Source of the DNA: Woeseia sp.
Lineage (GTDB): Bacteria > Pseudomonadota > Gammaproteobacteria > Steroidobacterales > Woeseiaceae
Assembly: GCA_021773015.1 (NCBI GenBank)
Contig: JAJFKW010000001.1
Location: 248,001 to 312,000 of the forward strand
Reading direction: 5' to 3'
Length of the DNA: 64,000 bases
This document shows positions 21,364 through 30,454 of this stretch, piece by piece; the stretch's first letter is position 1, and each line of letters starts with the position of its first letter. The notes under the pieces were generated by a model. It had not been told where the DNA came from and made no database searches. It saw only the letters and a program-made list of their open reading frames with translations. Position numbers and translations under genes: made by a program.

Positions 21364-21435
21364 TTTACCATCTAGTGAATACATATGGAACAGCGGATAG
21401 TGGCCTCCTAGGCATCGATCCGGGAGAAAACAGAT

Positions 21436-22203
21436 ATGAACCTTTACCAAAGAGCCGTAGCAGTTCTCGTTGCGATCGCTGCCCTTTTCGCAATTACTGA
21501 ACCCGCTCTGGCGGAAGGAGAAACCATGATTAAGACCGTTAATGGCGTGGCTCAATACCCCGACGGATATCAAGGCACACGCCACAGAGCGCCGAACGAA
21601 GATCCGTTTATCTCACCGACCAACGCCGCGTTGGTTCTCATCGACTACCAGCCGCACATTATGATGGGTGTCAGGAACATCGATCACGACGTTCTGATCA
21701 ACAACACGACCGGCCTCGTAAAGTCGGCGGTCCACTTCGGCTTGCCGATCATTTTCTCGCATGTTGGTGTGGGCCTAAGCGGCGCACAGCCGTTTCTTGA
21801 AGAACTGCAAAAGCTGGCGCCGAACGCCGTTATCATCGACCGTAGCAACGTCAACGCCTGGGAAGAGGCTGAGTTCGTTGCCGCTGTCGACGCCACCGGC
21901 CGAAATAAACTCATCATGGGCGGTTTATGGACCGATGTCTGTCTCGCCTATCCGGCGATCGAGGCCGCGAATGCCGGTTATGAAGTGTTGGTCGCCGAAG
22001 ATACAGTCGGCAGTATCACGCAGCTCTCGCACGAAAATGGGATGAAGCGCATGGAAGCCGCTGGTGTGAAACCCATTACCTGGAACGTCGTACTGGCCGA
22101 GCTACAACGCGATCACGCTCGCAAAGACACTGAGAAGGAAACGGGCAGAATCTTCATGGAATATCTGTTCAAGATGGATCCGGACAAAGGCTGGGAACAA
22201 TAG
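21436..22203 (+). CDS. Exported isochorismatase-family hydrolase (YcaC-like)
   Basis: 255 residues. N-terminal signal peptide (VAVLVAIAALFAITEPALA), then the isochorismatase fold. Catalytic Asp is in ALVLIDYQPHIM and the nucleophilic Cys in GLWTDVCLAYPAIEAANAGYEVLVAEDTVG, with NVNAWEEAEFVAAV between, all as in YcaC-like cysteine hydrolases. Substrate unknown. Secretion is unusual, since most relatives are cytoplasmic. First gene of a three-gene operon with a VOC protein and an MFS exporter, opposite a LysR regulator. Confidence 0.85.
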   Translation: MNLYQRAVAVLVAIAALFAITEPALAEGETMIKTVNGVAQYPDGYQGTRHRAPNEDPFISPTNAALVLIDYQPHIMMGVRNIDHDVLINNTTGLVKSAVHFGLPIIFSHVGVGLSGAQPFLEELQKLAPNAVIIDRSNVNAWEEAEFVAAVDATGRNKLIMGGLWTDVCLAYPAIEAANAGYEVLVAEDTVGSITQLSHENGMKRMEAAGVKPITWNVVLAELQRDHARKDTEKETGRIFMEYLFKMDPDKGWEQ

Positions 22204-22292
22204 TTGATTAGAACGCATTGTGATGGGCTCTGATGCAAAGACCTCTCCAATGCAACGGGACTGGATCTAAAACAATCGAAAGGAGAACTGCG

Positions 22293-22751
22293 ATGGTTTC
22301 CATATTAAAAATCGACCACATCGGTATTCGTGTGAAAGAGAAAAAGCGTGCGACTGACTTCTACGAAAAATTCGGGTTCAAACTGATCGTCGACACGGGA
22401 TTTGAGAAAGGCCATCCAATCATGATGGAGCATGCGTCGGGCGTCGTATTGAATCTACTCGGCCCAAGTACCCAACAAGAAGATCAAAACGTCTTGATGG
22501 ACATTGATCAAAAACACGCCGGTTATACTCACATGGCATTGAAAATTGAATCGTTGGCTGATCTTGAAACATTCCTGAACGACAACGACATCGAGATTAC
22601 GGGTCGTTTCAGCTTCAAAGATATGAACTCGGTGTTTGTCCGAGATCCAGATCGTAACGTCATCGAATTCGACGAGTATCCGGGTGACGATCCCGCATCC
22701 CGTCTTATCGCGGCCAACGACGAAATCGACTCCTACAACCACCACCCGTAG
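22293..22751 (+). CDS. Glyoxalase/VOC-family protein
   Basis: 152 residues from ATG at 22293, which has AGGAG at 22281. One VOC fold: IDHIGIRVKEKKRATDFYEKFGFKLI, then GYTHMALKIESLADLETFLNDNDIEI and VFVRDPDRNVIEFDEYPG. Metal-ligand positions His (DHIG), His (YTHMA) and Glu (IEFDEY) are present, so it is probably a metal-dependent lyase or dioxygenase-like enzyme. Ends 4 bp before the MFS gene. Confidence 0.87.
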   Translation: MVSILKIDHIGIRVKEKKRATDFYEKFGFKLIVDTGFEKGHPIMMEHASGVVLNLLGPSTQQEDQNVLMDIDQKHAGYTHMALKIESLADLETFLNDNDIEITGRFSFKDMNSVFVRDPDRNVIEFDEYPGDDPASRLIAANDEIDSYNHHP

Positions 22752-22755
22752 TCGC

Positions 22756-24270
22756 ATGACGCCGTCTCCCGACTCTGTTGATCCGACCCGTTCAAAGGCT
22801 AGCAACGACAACATGCGTATTGTAATAGTCGTCTGTGCGGCGCTGTTTTTCGGTGTACTGAATTCATCTGGCGTGACGGTGATTCTGCCCGAGATGAGCG
22901 CAGCATTCTCTGTGAGTACCGGTCAGCTCAGTTGGGTGATGAGCGGTTATCTGTTGACCTACGGCCTTGCCATCCCGTTCTACGGACGTCTGGCAGACAA
23001 GCATGGTGCCCGGCCGTTGTTCTTGCTGGGCATCGTGCTGTTTTCTTTCGGCTCCGTGGCTTGTCTTTTCGCACCGAGTTTCGAGACACTATTGGGAGCA
23101 CGTGTCCTACAAGCGTTAGGCGGCGCTGCCTTTCCAGGCCTTGGAATGGCAATCGCAAGCCGCGCATATCCGGCAGAAAGGAGAGGCATCGTCTTGGGTG
23201 GGATCAGCGCAACCATCGGTATTGGATCTGCCGTCGGACCGTTAGTGGCCGGAGTCATCTCCGATCTGGTGCACTGGCGCGCGATGTTCGGTATAAGCGC
23301 GTTCGTCATACTAGTATTTCCATTGGCGTGGAGAACACTGTCTCGGGACGATGAACGGGCCGAGGGTTCTATGGATGTCGTCGGTGGCGTGTTCATGGCC
23401 TTCGGCATCACGGGCCTGTTATTCGCGATATCGCAGAGCAGCCAGACAGCCTGGTCTGACTCGGCCGTGCTCACTGCATTGGGCGTAGGTGCCGCCGGTT
23501 TGATTGGCTTGGTTCTTCGGCAACGGACATCGTCCGATCCGTTCATCCCGAACGAACTGGTGATTAACATTCGCTATATTCGCCTCGTCACGCTGGCTTT
23601 TTTGGCCGCTGCTGTGAATCTCGCAGCCCTAATCGGCTTCCCTCTGATGCTTGCCACTCAAAACGGGCTCGATACCCTTCACATCGGACTTGTCATGCTA
23701 CCCGGTGCAATCGCAACTGCCGTCTTCGGCGTATTGGCCGGACGGTTGGTCGACCGTGTAGGCCCACGCCTACCGACACGATTGGGTGGCGCAATCATGC
23801 TTGGCACCATGATTGCCTTGTCACTCTTTTCGGGTGAATCGGTTACCACGATGGCAATCTTGGCCGGCTTGTTAGGCAGTGGATTTGCGCTGCTCAATAC
23901 GCCAATCGCGGCCATCGTTTCCGTCATGGTACGTCCAGTCACGCTGGCTTCGGCATTAAGCATCAACACGATGATGTTTTTTATTGGAGGCTCAATAGGG
24001 GCTGCGTTGTTTTCCTCGATCGTGACCGCCAACGTCGATGCGCTCAGCGCATGGAATCCCCTCTATTCGGGTTCTGCAATTAATTACAGCGACGCATTTA
24101 CTATCCTCGCAATTGGTGTCGCCTTCGCTTTAGCCTTGGTGGCACCACTGCCGACAAAAAAGATGGTCGACATCGAGAAAGCGCAACAAGCCGAAGTGGG
24201 AAACTGGACTCCGGACTGCACCGTGCCTTGGAGTCCCGAACTCGAAGAATTCTGTCCGGAGACGACATGA
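22756..24270 (+). CDS. MFS drug-type transporter (DHA2-like)
   Basis: 504 residues from ATG at 22756, 4 bp after the VOC gene. Multiple membrane helices, about 14 by eye. Motif A-like loop GRLADKHGARPLFLLG follows helix 2, and motif C-like glycine-rich GISATIGIGSAVGPLVAGVISD follows in helix 5. These are features of DHA2/EmrB-like proton-driven exporters. The tail ends with about 35 soluble residues. Probably exports a product or toxic substrate handled by the two enzymes upstream. Confidence 0.87.
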   Translation: MTPSPDSVDPTRSKASNDNMRIVIVVCAALFFGVLNSSGVTVILPEMSAAFSVSTGQLSWVMSGYLLTYGLAIPFYGRLADKHGARPLFLLGIVLFSFGSVACLFAPSFETLLGARVLQALGGAAFPGLGMAIASRAYPAERRGIVLGGISATIGIGSAVGPLVAGVISDLVHWRAMFGISAFVILVFPLAWRTLSRDDERAEGSMDVVGGVFMAFGITGLLFAISQSSQTAWSDSAVLTALGVGAAGLIGLVLRQRTSSDPFIPNELVINIRYIRLVTLAFLAAAVNLAALIGFPLMLATQNGLDTLHIGLVMLPGAIATAVFGVLAGRLVDRVGPRLPTRLGGAIMLGTMIALSLFSGESVTTMAILAGLLGSGFALLNTPIAAIVSVMVRPVTLASALSINTMMFFIGGSIGAALFSSIVTANVDALSAWNPLYSGSAINYSDAFTILAIGVAFALALVAPLPTKKMVDIEKAQQAEVGNWTPDCTVPWSPELEEFCPETT

Positions 24271-24320
24271 ATTTGATCGCCGCATACAACGATCACACCG
24301 AAATTCAGTCAGAGCGGATT

Positions 24321-24335
24321 CGCCGGTTGCCGGCG
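24321..24335. terminator. Short GC hairpin between convergent genes
   Basis: CGCCGG, TTG loop, CCGGCG: a perfect 6-bp GC stem between the convergent genes ending at 24270 and 24556. No T-run, so termination is only plausible. The rest of 24271-24555 shows no gene; CGTTAGCGGTCG near 24380 matches in reverse the dispersed repeat at 12981. Confidence 0.35.
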
Positions 24336-24555
24336 ACCCGCAATCTCGGATTTGTACTTACGCCACCGGCCGTTTGTGTCCGTTAGCGGTCGCCCGCCCT
24401 CCCTCAATGTATGCGAAACAGTTGGCGCTTATTCCTGTGTGAGTGGCCTTTGTTGCCGTTGCGGTCTTTATGGGCTCGCATTTTGTTGCATGTGCTCCAT
24501 TCGACTCGGCGGCGGTACGAGTTATCGGTGAGTAAACGTTGGACGTAGGCTAACT

Positions 24556-25278
24556 TCAGGCGCTCGCCCGGGTTCGCCGTTGCAAAGTGCGTTCGCGGCC
24601 GGGACTCTGTCGTTCTACATGAGCTGCGCCGCTTAACAACAGCCAATTTGGAAATGCTTTTTGCAAGACTGGTGGCCCCGATACTTTGATCCTACCTGCC
24701 CGAACCTCTTTTTCCATCGACCGAAATCCCCGCCAAGCATCAACAAACCGCTGAATACCGCATGCAACTCTAACGTCAGGCTCGTATCCTGGGTGCTTGA
24801 TACAGACATCCACCACATCGTCATTGACCACCAGCCAATAGTATTTCTGCTTTAGTGGCAGATCCGTGAATTCAATTTGGATTGTCGTTCTGCCAGTCGG
24901 CATGGCGTCTGTGTTCATGCGCAAGTGCACACTCCAAACCAGATGCAGGGGGTCTAGGTCCTCCACTTCAAGATCGCGCGCCCAGCGTTGTCCCCAATAA
25001 GCCATTTCGTAGATTATTGGTGCGAGGTCCTGGCCAGCGTCGGTAAGGCGATACTCTGGAGCGCCACCAACCGTTCTTTTTCGAATAATCCGCGACGCTT
25101 CCAACGATCGAAGGCGTTGAGCGAGCGTTGATGCCGGTATCCGGGGCAAAGCGCGTTGCATATCGCTAAACCGCGTCACGCCATCGCAGAGAACAAGAAT
25201 GATGAGAATAGTCCATCGTTCTCCCAGAATTTCCGTGGCCAAAGCTACAGGGCAATACTGTCCGTATTTAGTACTCAT
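24556..25278 (-). CDS. HxlR-family transcriptional regulator
   Basis: 240 residues. Winged-helix HxlR domain about 5-100: CPVALATEILGERWTILIILVLCDGVTRFSDMQRALPRIPASTLAQRLRSLE, then APEYRLTDAGQDLAPII. The Cys at position 9 is the conserved redox-reactive residue of the family. The C-terminal half (about 110-230) resembles an SCP2-like domain in long HxlR proteins. Divergent from the FAD oxidoreductase gene and probably its regulator. Confidence 0.87.
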   Translation of the reverse strand: MSTKYGQYCPVALATEILGERWTILIILVLCDGVTRFSDMQRALPRIPASTLAQRLRSLEASRIIRKRTVGGAPEYRLTDAGQDLAPIIYEMAYWGQRWARDLEVEDLDPLHLVWSVHLRMNTDAMPTGRTTIQIEFTDLPLKQKYYWLVVNDDVVDVCIKHPGYEPDVRVACGIQRFVDAWRGFRSMEKEVRAGRIKVSGPPVLQKAFPNWLLLSGAAHVERQSPGRERTLQRRTRASA

Positions 25279-25392
25279 GCCATGATAGTCATACTAAGTC
25301 GTCCGAATATCAACTTCGAAAATACTAGTGGAATTTGGTTGGGGGAAATATGAGTATTCTTGCCTCATCGCGAGCACATACGGAGAAATACA

Positions 25393-26874
25393 ATGTATAG
25401 GCGAACTTTTTGCAAGGCAGCTCTGTCGACGGCGGTCGCAGCGACACTCCCTGGGTGCGGCTCAAAATCGAAGTCCGGCCTCGGTAGCCCAAGTACCGTG
25501 GTCAATGCTGTATCGAGCAGCGGCGGAGAACTTTCCATCGAGGCTGCAGCGGTGTCTGAACTGGCAGAGAGTCTCGATGGCCGCTTACTGCTACAAGGCG
25601 ACGAAGGCTACGCTACGGCCAAGCAAGTCTGGAACGGCATGTTCGACAATAAGAAACCTGCGATGGTGGTTCGCTGCTTTTCGACCGACGATGTTGTCAA
25701 AGCCATTAACTTTGGACGGGAACGAGACCTGCTCCTGTCCGTCAAGTGCGGCGGCCACAGCTTCCCGGGCAAATCGACGTCGGATGGCGGCATGATGATT
25801 GATCTTTCGTCCATGCACTCGGTTGATGTCGATGCCCAGGGAAAGACAATGCGCGCAGATGGCGGCTCGCTCCTTGGCCATCTGGACGTTGCCGCGACCA
25901 AACACAACCTGATGACGACCACCGGTATTGTTTCTCACACCGGAACCGGTGGTTTTACACTCGGTGGCGGCGTAGGTCGAACTGACCGAAAAATGGGTCT
26001 CGCCATTGACAACCTTGTGGGAGCGACCGTTGTAACTGCAGCGGGTGATGTAGTTCGTGCGAATGAAACTGAGAATGCCGACCTGTTCTGGGGTTTGCGT
26101 GGTGGCGGTGGCAACTTCGGAATAGCGACGGAGTTCGTCTATCGTCTGCATCCATTCAATCCGATGGTGTACGGCGGAAACCTGAGCTATGCAGTCAACA
26201 AGGACTTTCTCAATTTCTTTGCTGAGTTACACGACACGCTCCCGTATGAAGCAAACATCGAGCCACAACTTTTGCCTGGTTTAGGTGATAACGGCGAAAC
26301 TCTTGCAGTTGTCGGCGTGACTTGGTGCGGTGATCACGTCGCCGGCGAAAAGGCGCTGGCACCAATGCTAGCTTTCCCTGGACTACTAAGCGGTAAGCTC
26401 GCACCGCTTGCCTACCACGATGTACAGACCGGTGCGGACGGACTTCTCGGTCACGGCAAACAGTACTACCTCAAGTCGGGATTTCTCAACGAGCTCAGCC
26501 CTGGAGCTATAGACGTCATTGTCGAGTTCGCAAATCGTGGCGTTGTCAACTCTTGGTTTCAGCACATGGGCGGCGTCACGGCAACCGTCGCCCCCGACGC
26601 GACAGCGTTCACACATCGTAGCGCCGCGTTCAACTTCGGCGTCATGTACATCGGCGAGGACCCGTCGCAAAACGATGCCAAGATTGCTGCAGTTCGTGAG
26701 TACTACAAAGAGATGGAGCCGTACATGGCGGGTTTCTACACCAATCTCAACGAGGAATCTGATCAAAAGACCTGGGGAAACTATGGCCCGAATTACCCTC
26801 GACTGGTTGACCTCAAGAAAAAGTACGATCCAAGTAATCTGTTTCGGCTAAATGCAAACATAAGGCCGAGTTAG
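25393..26874 (+). CDS. Exported FAD-binding oxidoreductase (BBE family)
   Basis: 493 residues from ATG at 25393 with GGAGAA upstream. N-terminus MYRRTFCKAALSTAVAATLPGC combines a twin-arginine motif and a lipobox, so probably a Tat-exported lipoprotein. PCMH-type FAD domain: LLSVKCGGHSFPGKSTSDGGMMIDLSS with the His that carries FAD, then TLGGGVGRTDRKMGLAIDNLVGA. Where berberine-bridge enzymes have a second flavin-linking Cys, this has Ala, so attachment is by His only. The C-terminus NYGPNYPRLVDLKKKYDPSNLFRLN is the BBE motif. Probably an oxidase or dehydrogenase of alcohols or sugars. Confidence 0.88.
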   Translation: MYRRTFCKAALSTAVAATLPGCGSKSKSGLGSPSTVVNAVSSSGGELSIEAAAVSELAESLDGRLLLQGDEGYATAKQVWNGMFDNKKPAMVVRCFSTDDVVKAINFGRERDLLLSVKCGGHSFPGKSTSDGGMMIDLSSMHSVDVDAQGKTMRADGGSLLGHLDVAATKHNLMTTTGIVSHTGTGGFTLGGGVGRTDRKMGLAIDNLVGATVVTAAGDVVRANETENADLFWGLRGGGGNFGIATEFVYRLHPFNPMVYGGNLSYAVNKDFLNFFAELHDTLPYEANIEPQLLPGLGDNGETLAVVGVTWCGDHVAGEKALAPMLAFPGLLSGKLAPLAYHDVQTGADGLLGHGKQYYLKSGFLNELSPGAIDVIVEFANRGVVNSWFQHMGGVTATVAPDATAFTHRSAAFNFGVMYIGEDPSQNDAKIAAVREYYKEMEPYMAGFYTNLNEESDQKTWGNYGPNYPRLVDLKKKYDPSNLFRLNANIRPS

Positions 26875-27282
26875 TCGCAAAGGTTGGGCATGCGGCGCGC
26901 TTCATGATCGCGAGAGGCGCGTAACCGCCCACATCGAACCGAAAGCAGCCTGCCCCCAAAATCCTATAGCAGACACTCGAGCAGCAGATTTAGGAGAACA
27001 CCGACGTTCAGTCTGAGTGGCGAGAATTGGTCAGAATTGGCCGCTCGTCCTCCTCCAGACAACATCGTCTTAACTTTTGCGGAAAAGTTAGGTAAACCTA
27101 CGCCCCTCCAATTTCAAATTGATCGGACAGCAACGGATTTCCACTCTAGCCTAGGAGCGGATGGTCGGAAACCGGCAATTTAGAATTGACGAGTGACTCC
27201 AGTCGGCCATTAGCTGCCGGATGCCACAAAGTGAAAAAAATCATTGGACCGAGCATCGTCCTCGGTAATGCGAGGAACGACG
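26875..27282. other. Non-coding stretch with degenerate repeats
   Basis: About 400 bp between a plus-strand gene end and a minus-strand gene end, with no supportable gene. It holds CCGAAAGCAG (26939-26948) and AGCAGACACTC (26968-26978) matching 12991-13006, a hairpin with 8-bp stem TAACTTTT/AAAAGTTA (27071-27078 and 27083-27090, GCGG loop), and the 11-mer CTTAACTTTTG (27069-27079) also found near 2951 and 3571. Confidence 0.5.
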
Positions 27283-28458
27283 CTAACTGATCGCGTATTC
27301 TAGCTCGCAGTCGCCCATCTTCAGGACAACACCCGGCGTCAGCGTGATTTCTTCAATGCGCTCTTCACCAGCGAACGTTCCGTTAATGCTGCCTAAGTCC
27401 AAAATCTGCAGGGCATCGTTGGTCTTAATGGCCAACGCGTGACGTCGGCTGATGGATGGACTAGGCAGACATATGTCTGCGGTTTTCGTGCGTCCAATCA
27501 TGTAGCGCCCGGGATAAAGCGGAAATTCCAGCAACACGTTCTCGCCACATCGGATCACTAGGCGCTCGATAATATCAACAGAATCTCGCTTAGATGGATT
27601 CGGCACCACCTCCATCACCATATCGACGTCGCCTTCCAAGCGGAGAATTCGCGCCGCCTTGACTACCGTTCTGCCGGATACGCGACCGGTCGCTTCTGAC
27701 TCGATAAGTAAGAGGCACTCGTGGCACAGCCTTGCAGCTTTTCGTGGTATACCGCCACTGATCTTATGCAGTCGTTCAACCGCCTCTAATTCAAACACGC
27801 TTTGAATGTCTCCGAGGCCTGCCACACCAGTCTTTTGACGAACAAACTCCGTTGTTTCCGCCAACGAAAACGGCGCGAGCCTAATAGGTGTTCCAGCCAT
27901 TTTCCGAATACTCTCAAAGGTTGTATTTCGCAACGCATCGTTAGACGAATTGCTAGCTGACAGCACGACCACGAGCCCATCCTGTACCTTTGACGACTTG
28001 GTCGACCTGATCAATTTGACAATGCAATCCAGCAACCAGCTGCACTGCTCATCTGCTCTCTCTATACACAGCACCGTTTTCCGCCGGTGCGTGTTTTGGT
28101 ATTCGAGAAACATCGTTAAGACGCTCTGTAAATCCGCGAGGCTCAAGTCTTTCGGATCAAAGCCCAGCGCACAGTTAATCTCTTGCATTGCGGCCAGAGA
28201 ATCGGCCTGCGGTTGTCGCACGCGTACACAAGTTGCCTGTTCCTCAAGGCCGTTGAGAAATGCAGTCAACACGTGACTTAACTCAAGGTTGTCGTCAGCA
28301 ATCATCATAGCGACTAGCTGCGAACGATCGTACGCCGCATTGAGTTTCGACAACGCTACAAGATGTCGATCCGTCATTAGCGCAGGCGTTGGAATTGCGG
28401 GGACGCTGCTGGCGACAGACTGTGCGGGCTGCTGAAGGCTCATAATATCGGACCTCAT
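27283..28458 (-). CDS. Degenerate ExeA-like AAA protein with FHA domain
   Basis: 391 residues; ATG at 28443 is an equally good start. Residues about 30-285 follow the ExeA/MshM AAA fold with sensor helices (SGGIPRKAARLCHECLLL) and a degraded Walker B (KTVLCIERADE), but the Walker A site, expected in QLVAMMIADDNLELSHVL, lacks G-x4-GK[ST]. ATP hydrolysis is therefore unlikely. C-terminal FHA domain about 305-390 has intact phosphothreonine-binding residues (GRTKTADICLPSPSISRRHA and SINGTF). It probably acts as a phosphopeptide-sensing scaffold. No kinase or secretion gene lies beside it. Confidence 0.8.
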   Translation of the reverse strand: MRSDIMSLQQPAQSVASSVPAIPTPALMTDRHLVALSKLNAAYDRSQLVAMMIADDNLELSHVLTAFLNGLEEQATCVRVRQPQADSLAAMQEINCALGFDPKDLSLADLQSVLTMFLEYQNTHRRKTVLCIERADEQCSWLLDCIVKLIRSTKSSKVQDGLVVVLSASNSSNDALRNTTFESIRKMAGTPIRLAPFSLAETTEFVRQKTGVAGLGDIQSVFELEAVERLHKISGGIPRKAARLCHECLLLIESEATGRVSGRTVVKAARILRLEGDVDMVMEVVPNPSKRDSVDIIERLVIRCGENVLLEFPLYPGRYMIGRTKTADICLPSPSISRRHALAIKTNDALQILDLGSINGTFAGEERIEEITLTPGVVLKMGDCELEYAIS

Positions 28459-28783
28459 TTGGCCTTTTAGAAACAGGCAGTTATGGGCTCTTATTGATTT
28501 AAATTGTTGTTCTTTTTCCTAAGTGTATGCTGGTTTACAGATTATGTGAAGTGGCACGAAGGTTTTAAGTCTAATGCACTGATAAATAAGCGGTTATGAA
28601 TCTTCGATTCGTCGGAAACAGCTTACAGTACCGACAAATTGAGCTTTTGCTAGCGCCTAATCTGCCCGTTCAATTCCGCTCGGATTTGTCACAATTTGAC
28701 GGCATGCATTGGCGAAACGGCGGGATATCGCATTAGCAAAAGCGTAGCTTGGACAGGATATTCCAGGGCTATCATTCCTGTCG
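28459..28783. other. Non-coding stretch between two minus-strand genes
   Basis: AT-rich next to 28460-28560, where the promoter of the FHA gene should lie. A 10-bp inverted repeat GCTTTTGCTA (28643-28652) and TAGCAAAAGC (28734-28743) spans 101 bp. No gene seen. Confidence 0.45.
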
Positions 28784-29212
28784 TCAAACAATCTCCCAAT
28801 CCGCTATTGCACCCTTCTCAACCGCAAACATCGGATGTGGCTCCAAGCGGGAGATATTTCGCAGCTCGTCATAGCGTGGACGGTCACGTTGCTCTAATTT
28901 AGCAAGCAAGTGTTGCCTTTCGAACTCCATCTGGCCGGTCGTGGCACTAATATGAGCCCTGGATCGGGAAACGCCAATCTTGTCCAGATCGAAATTGTAA
29001 TCACGGGCTAGCGCATCTTGATACACGAAATATAGATAGCGACGAATCGCTACCACCGGATTTGGCATCGCCTTAAATCGGTTCAGTTGAGGATGGTTCC
29101 TGTAACCCTTGGTTTCACCCTTTAGTACTTTCTGCGCGAGCAAGCCTTCCCGCCAAAGCGCTACAAGCCCTTTGGCATCCAGATACTGCGGATGAACTGT
29201 CCATAATCGCAC
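28784..29212 (-). CDS. Pyrimidine-dimer DNA glycosylase (endonuclease V) family
   Basis: 142 residues from a GTG at 29212; the family begins MRLW..HP..LD, and the frame reads (V)RLWTVHPQYLDAKGLVALWREGLLAQKVLKGETKGYRNHPQLNRF, an almost canonical N-terminus, so the longer start at 29266 is rejected. The family (PF03013) includes T4 endonuclease V, which removes UV-induced pyrimidine dimers. T4 uses an N-terminal Thr after Met removal; here the residue is Arg, as in most bacterial members, whose activity is largely untested. Confidence 0.85.
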   Translation of the reverse strand: MRLWTVHPQYLDAKGLVALWREGLLAQKVLKGETKGYRNHPQLNRFKAMPNPVVAIRRYLYFVYQDALARDYNFDLDKIGVSRSRAHISATTGQMEFERQHLLAKLEQRDRPRYDELRNISRLEPHPMFAVEKGAIADWEIV

Positions 29213-29358
29213 AGCACATTGTGATTCATTGGCAATTAGTTTGGAAGAATTACTGCCAAATCGCATTCTTGCGAGCTAGCATTGTTTCCACCTCTCTTGT
29301 TCAAGTACCCTCAATTCCCATTTGAAGTTCGAAATCAACCGCGTCGTCGGAGAAATTC

Positions 29359-30381
29359 ATGAGTTCTCGTTGTTCCTGGTTCTTTGTCGCTATTTTGTGG
29401 TCGTCGTTCAGCAATGCCGAACCGCAAAAATATGCAACCCTGGGCGACCTACATTCGGCGTCCGGCGAAATCATTAGCGACACGGAGATTGGTTACCGAA
29501 CCTACGGCAAAATAGATTCAAAGAAGAGCAACGTCCTGATTATGCCGACATGGCATACCGGAACGACAGCCGATCTAGAAGCCTACAAGCTGATTGGCCC
29601 AAACAAGCTACTCGACACCAATCACTATTTCGTCGTTACTATCGATGCGTTGGGTAATGGTGTTTCAACGTCGCCGTCGAATAGTCGACTTCAACCAGAC
29701 AGCGAATTTCCACCAGTGTCTACAGAAGACATGGTGCACACCCAATATCGTCTGCTAACCGAAAAGTTGGGCATGCAATCAGTACATGCCGTCATCGGTA
29801 TTTCAATGGGCGGCATGCAGGCGTTTCAATGGATTCGACAACACCCGAAATTCATGAAAAAGGCAGTCGCGATCGACGGCTCACACTACTTGACGTCGTA
29901 TGATGTGATTCAGTGGCAAACTCACCTTAATATTATCAAAGCCCTGCAAAAGACTGGCCACTCCAACCGCGATATTGCTCCACTACTGGCACCACTTAAT
30001 TTGCTTACGCTGTGGACTCCTGAATACTTCGTCGAGAACATCAGCAGAGCTGAGCTGGATGATTACCTTGACAAAAACGCAAGCGGTTCAGAAGGCTTCG
30101 ATGGCTACAACTACATTGCGCAAACTCAGGCAATGATCAATCACAACGTATTCGGCTATGGCACCGGGCTGTACGAGAGAAACGTAAGAAGTATCGCTAC
30201 CGAGTTGCTGGTCGTCAGCGTACCCGGCGATCACATGGTCAACCCTGCCCCAGCGAAATCACTGGCGACGTTAGTCGGCGCCGCAATTATCGAAATCAAT
30301 AGTAATTGCGGGCATATGGGAACCACTTGTGAAGATGCAAACGTTGCGCGGCAGGTCAATACATTTCTGAGAAAACAATAA
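29359..30381 (+). CDS. Exported MetX-like alpha/beta hydrolase
   Basis: 340 residues. Signal peptide MSSRCSWFFVAILWSSFSNA. The body matches the homoserine O-acetyltransferase-like branch of alpha/beta hydrolases: NVLIMPTWHTGTTADLEAYKLIGPN, nucleophile elbow VIGISMGGMQAFQW (Ser), and catalytic Asp/His candidates GDHMVNP and NCGHMGTTCE. True MetX is cytoplasmic, so a periplasmic esterase or acyltransferase is more likely than methionine biosynthesis. Single gene. Confidence 0.82.
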   Translation: MSSRCSWFFVAILWSSFSNAEPQKYATLGDLHSASGEIISDTEIGYRTYGKIDSKKSNVLIMPTWHTGTTADLEAYKLIGPNKLLDTNHYFVVTIDALGNGVSTSPSNSRLQPDSEFPPVSTEDMVHTQYRLLTEKLGMQSVHAVIGISMGGMQAFQWIRQHPKFMKKAVAIDGSHYLTSYDVIQWQTHLNIIKALQKTGHSNRDIAPLLAPLNLLTLWTPEYFVENISRAELDDYLDKNASGSEGFDGYNYIAQTQAMINHNVFGYGTGLYERNVRSIATELLVVSVPGDHMVNPAPAKSLATLVGAAIIEINSNCGHMGTTCEDANVARQVNTFLRKQ

Positions 30382-30454
30382 AAAGCGTTTAGTGCCACTG
30401 GCGTTACCGCGTCTAACAAGCGCTGGTTCTGAAATTCGAGTGACTCAGCTGGCG

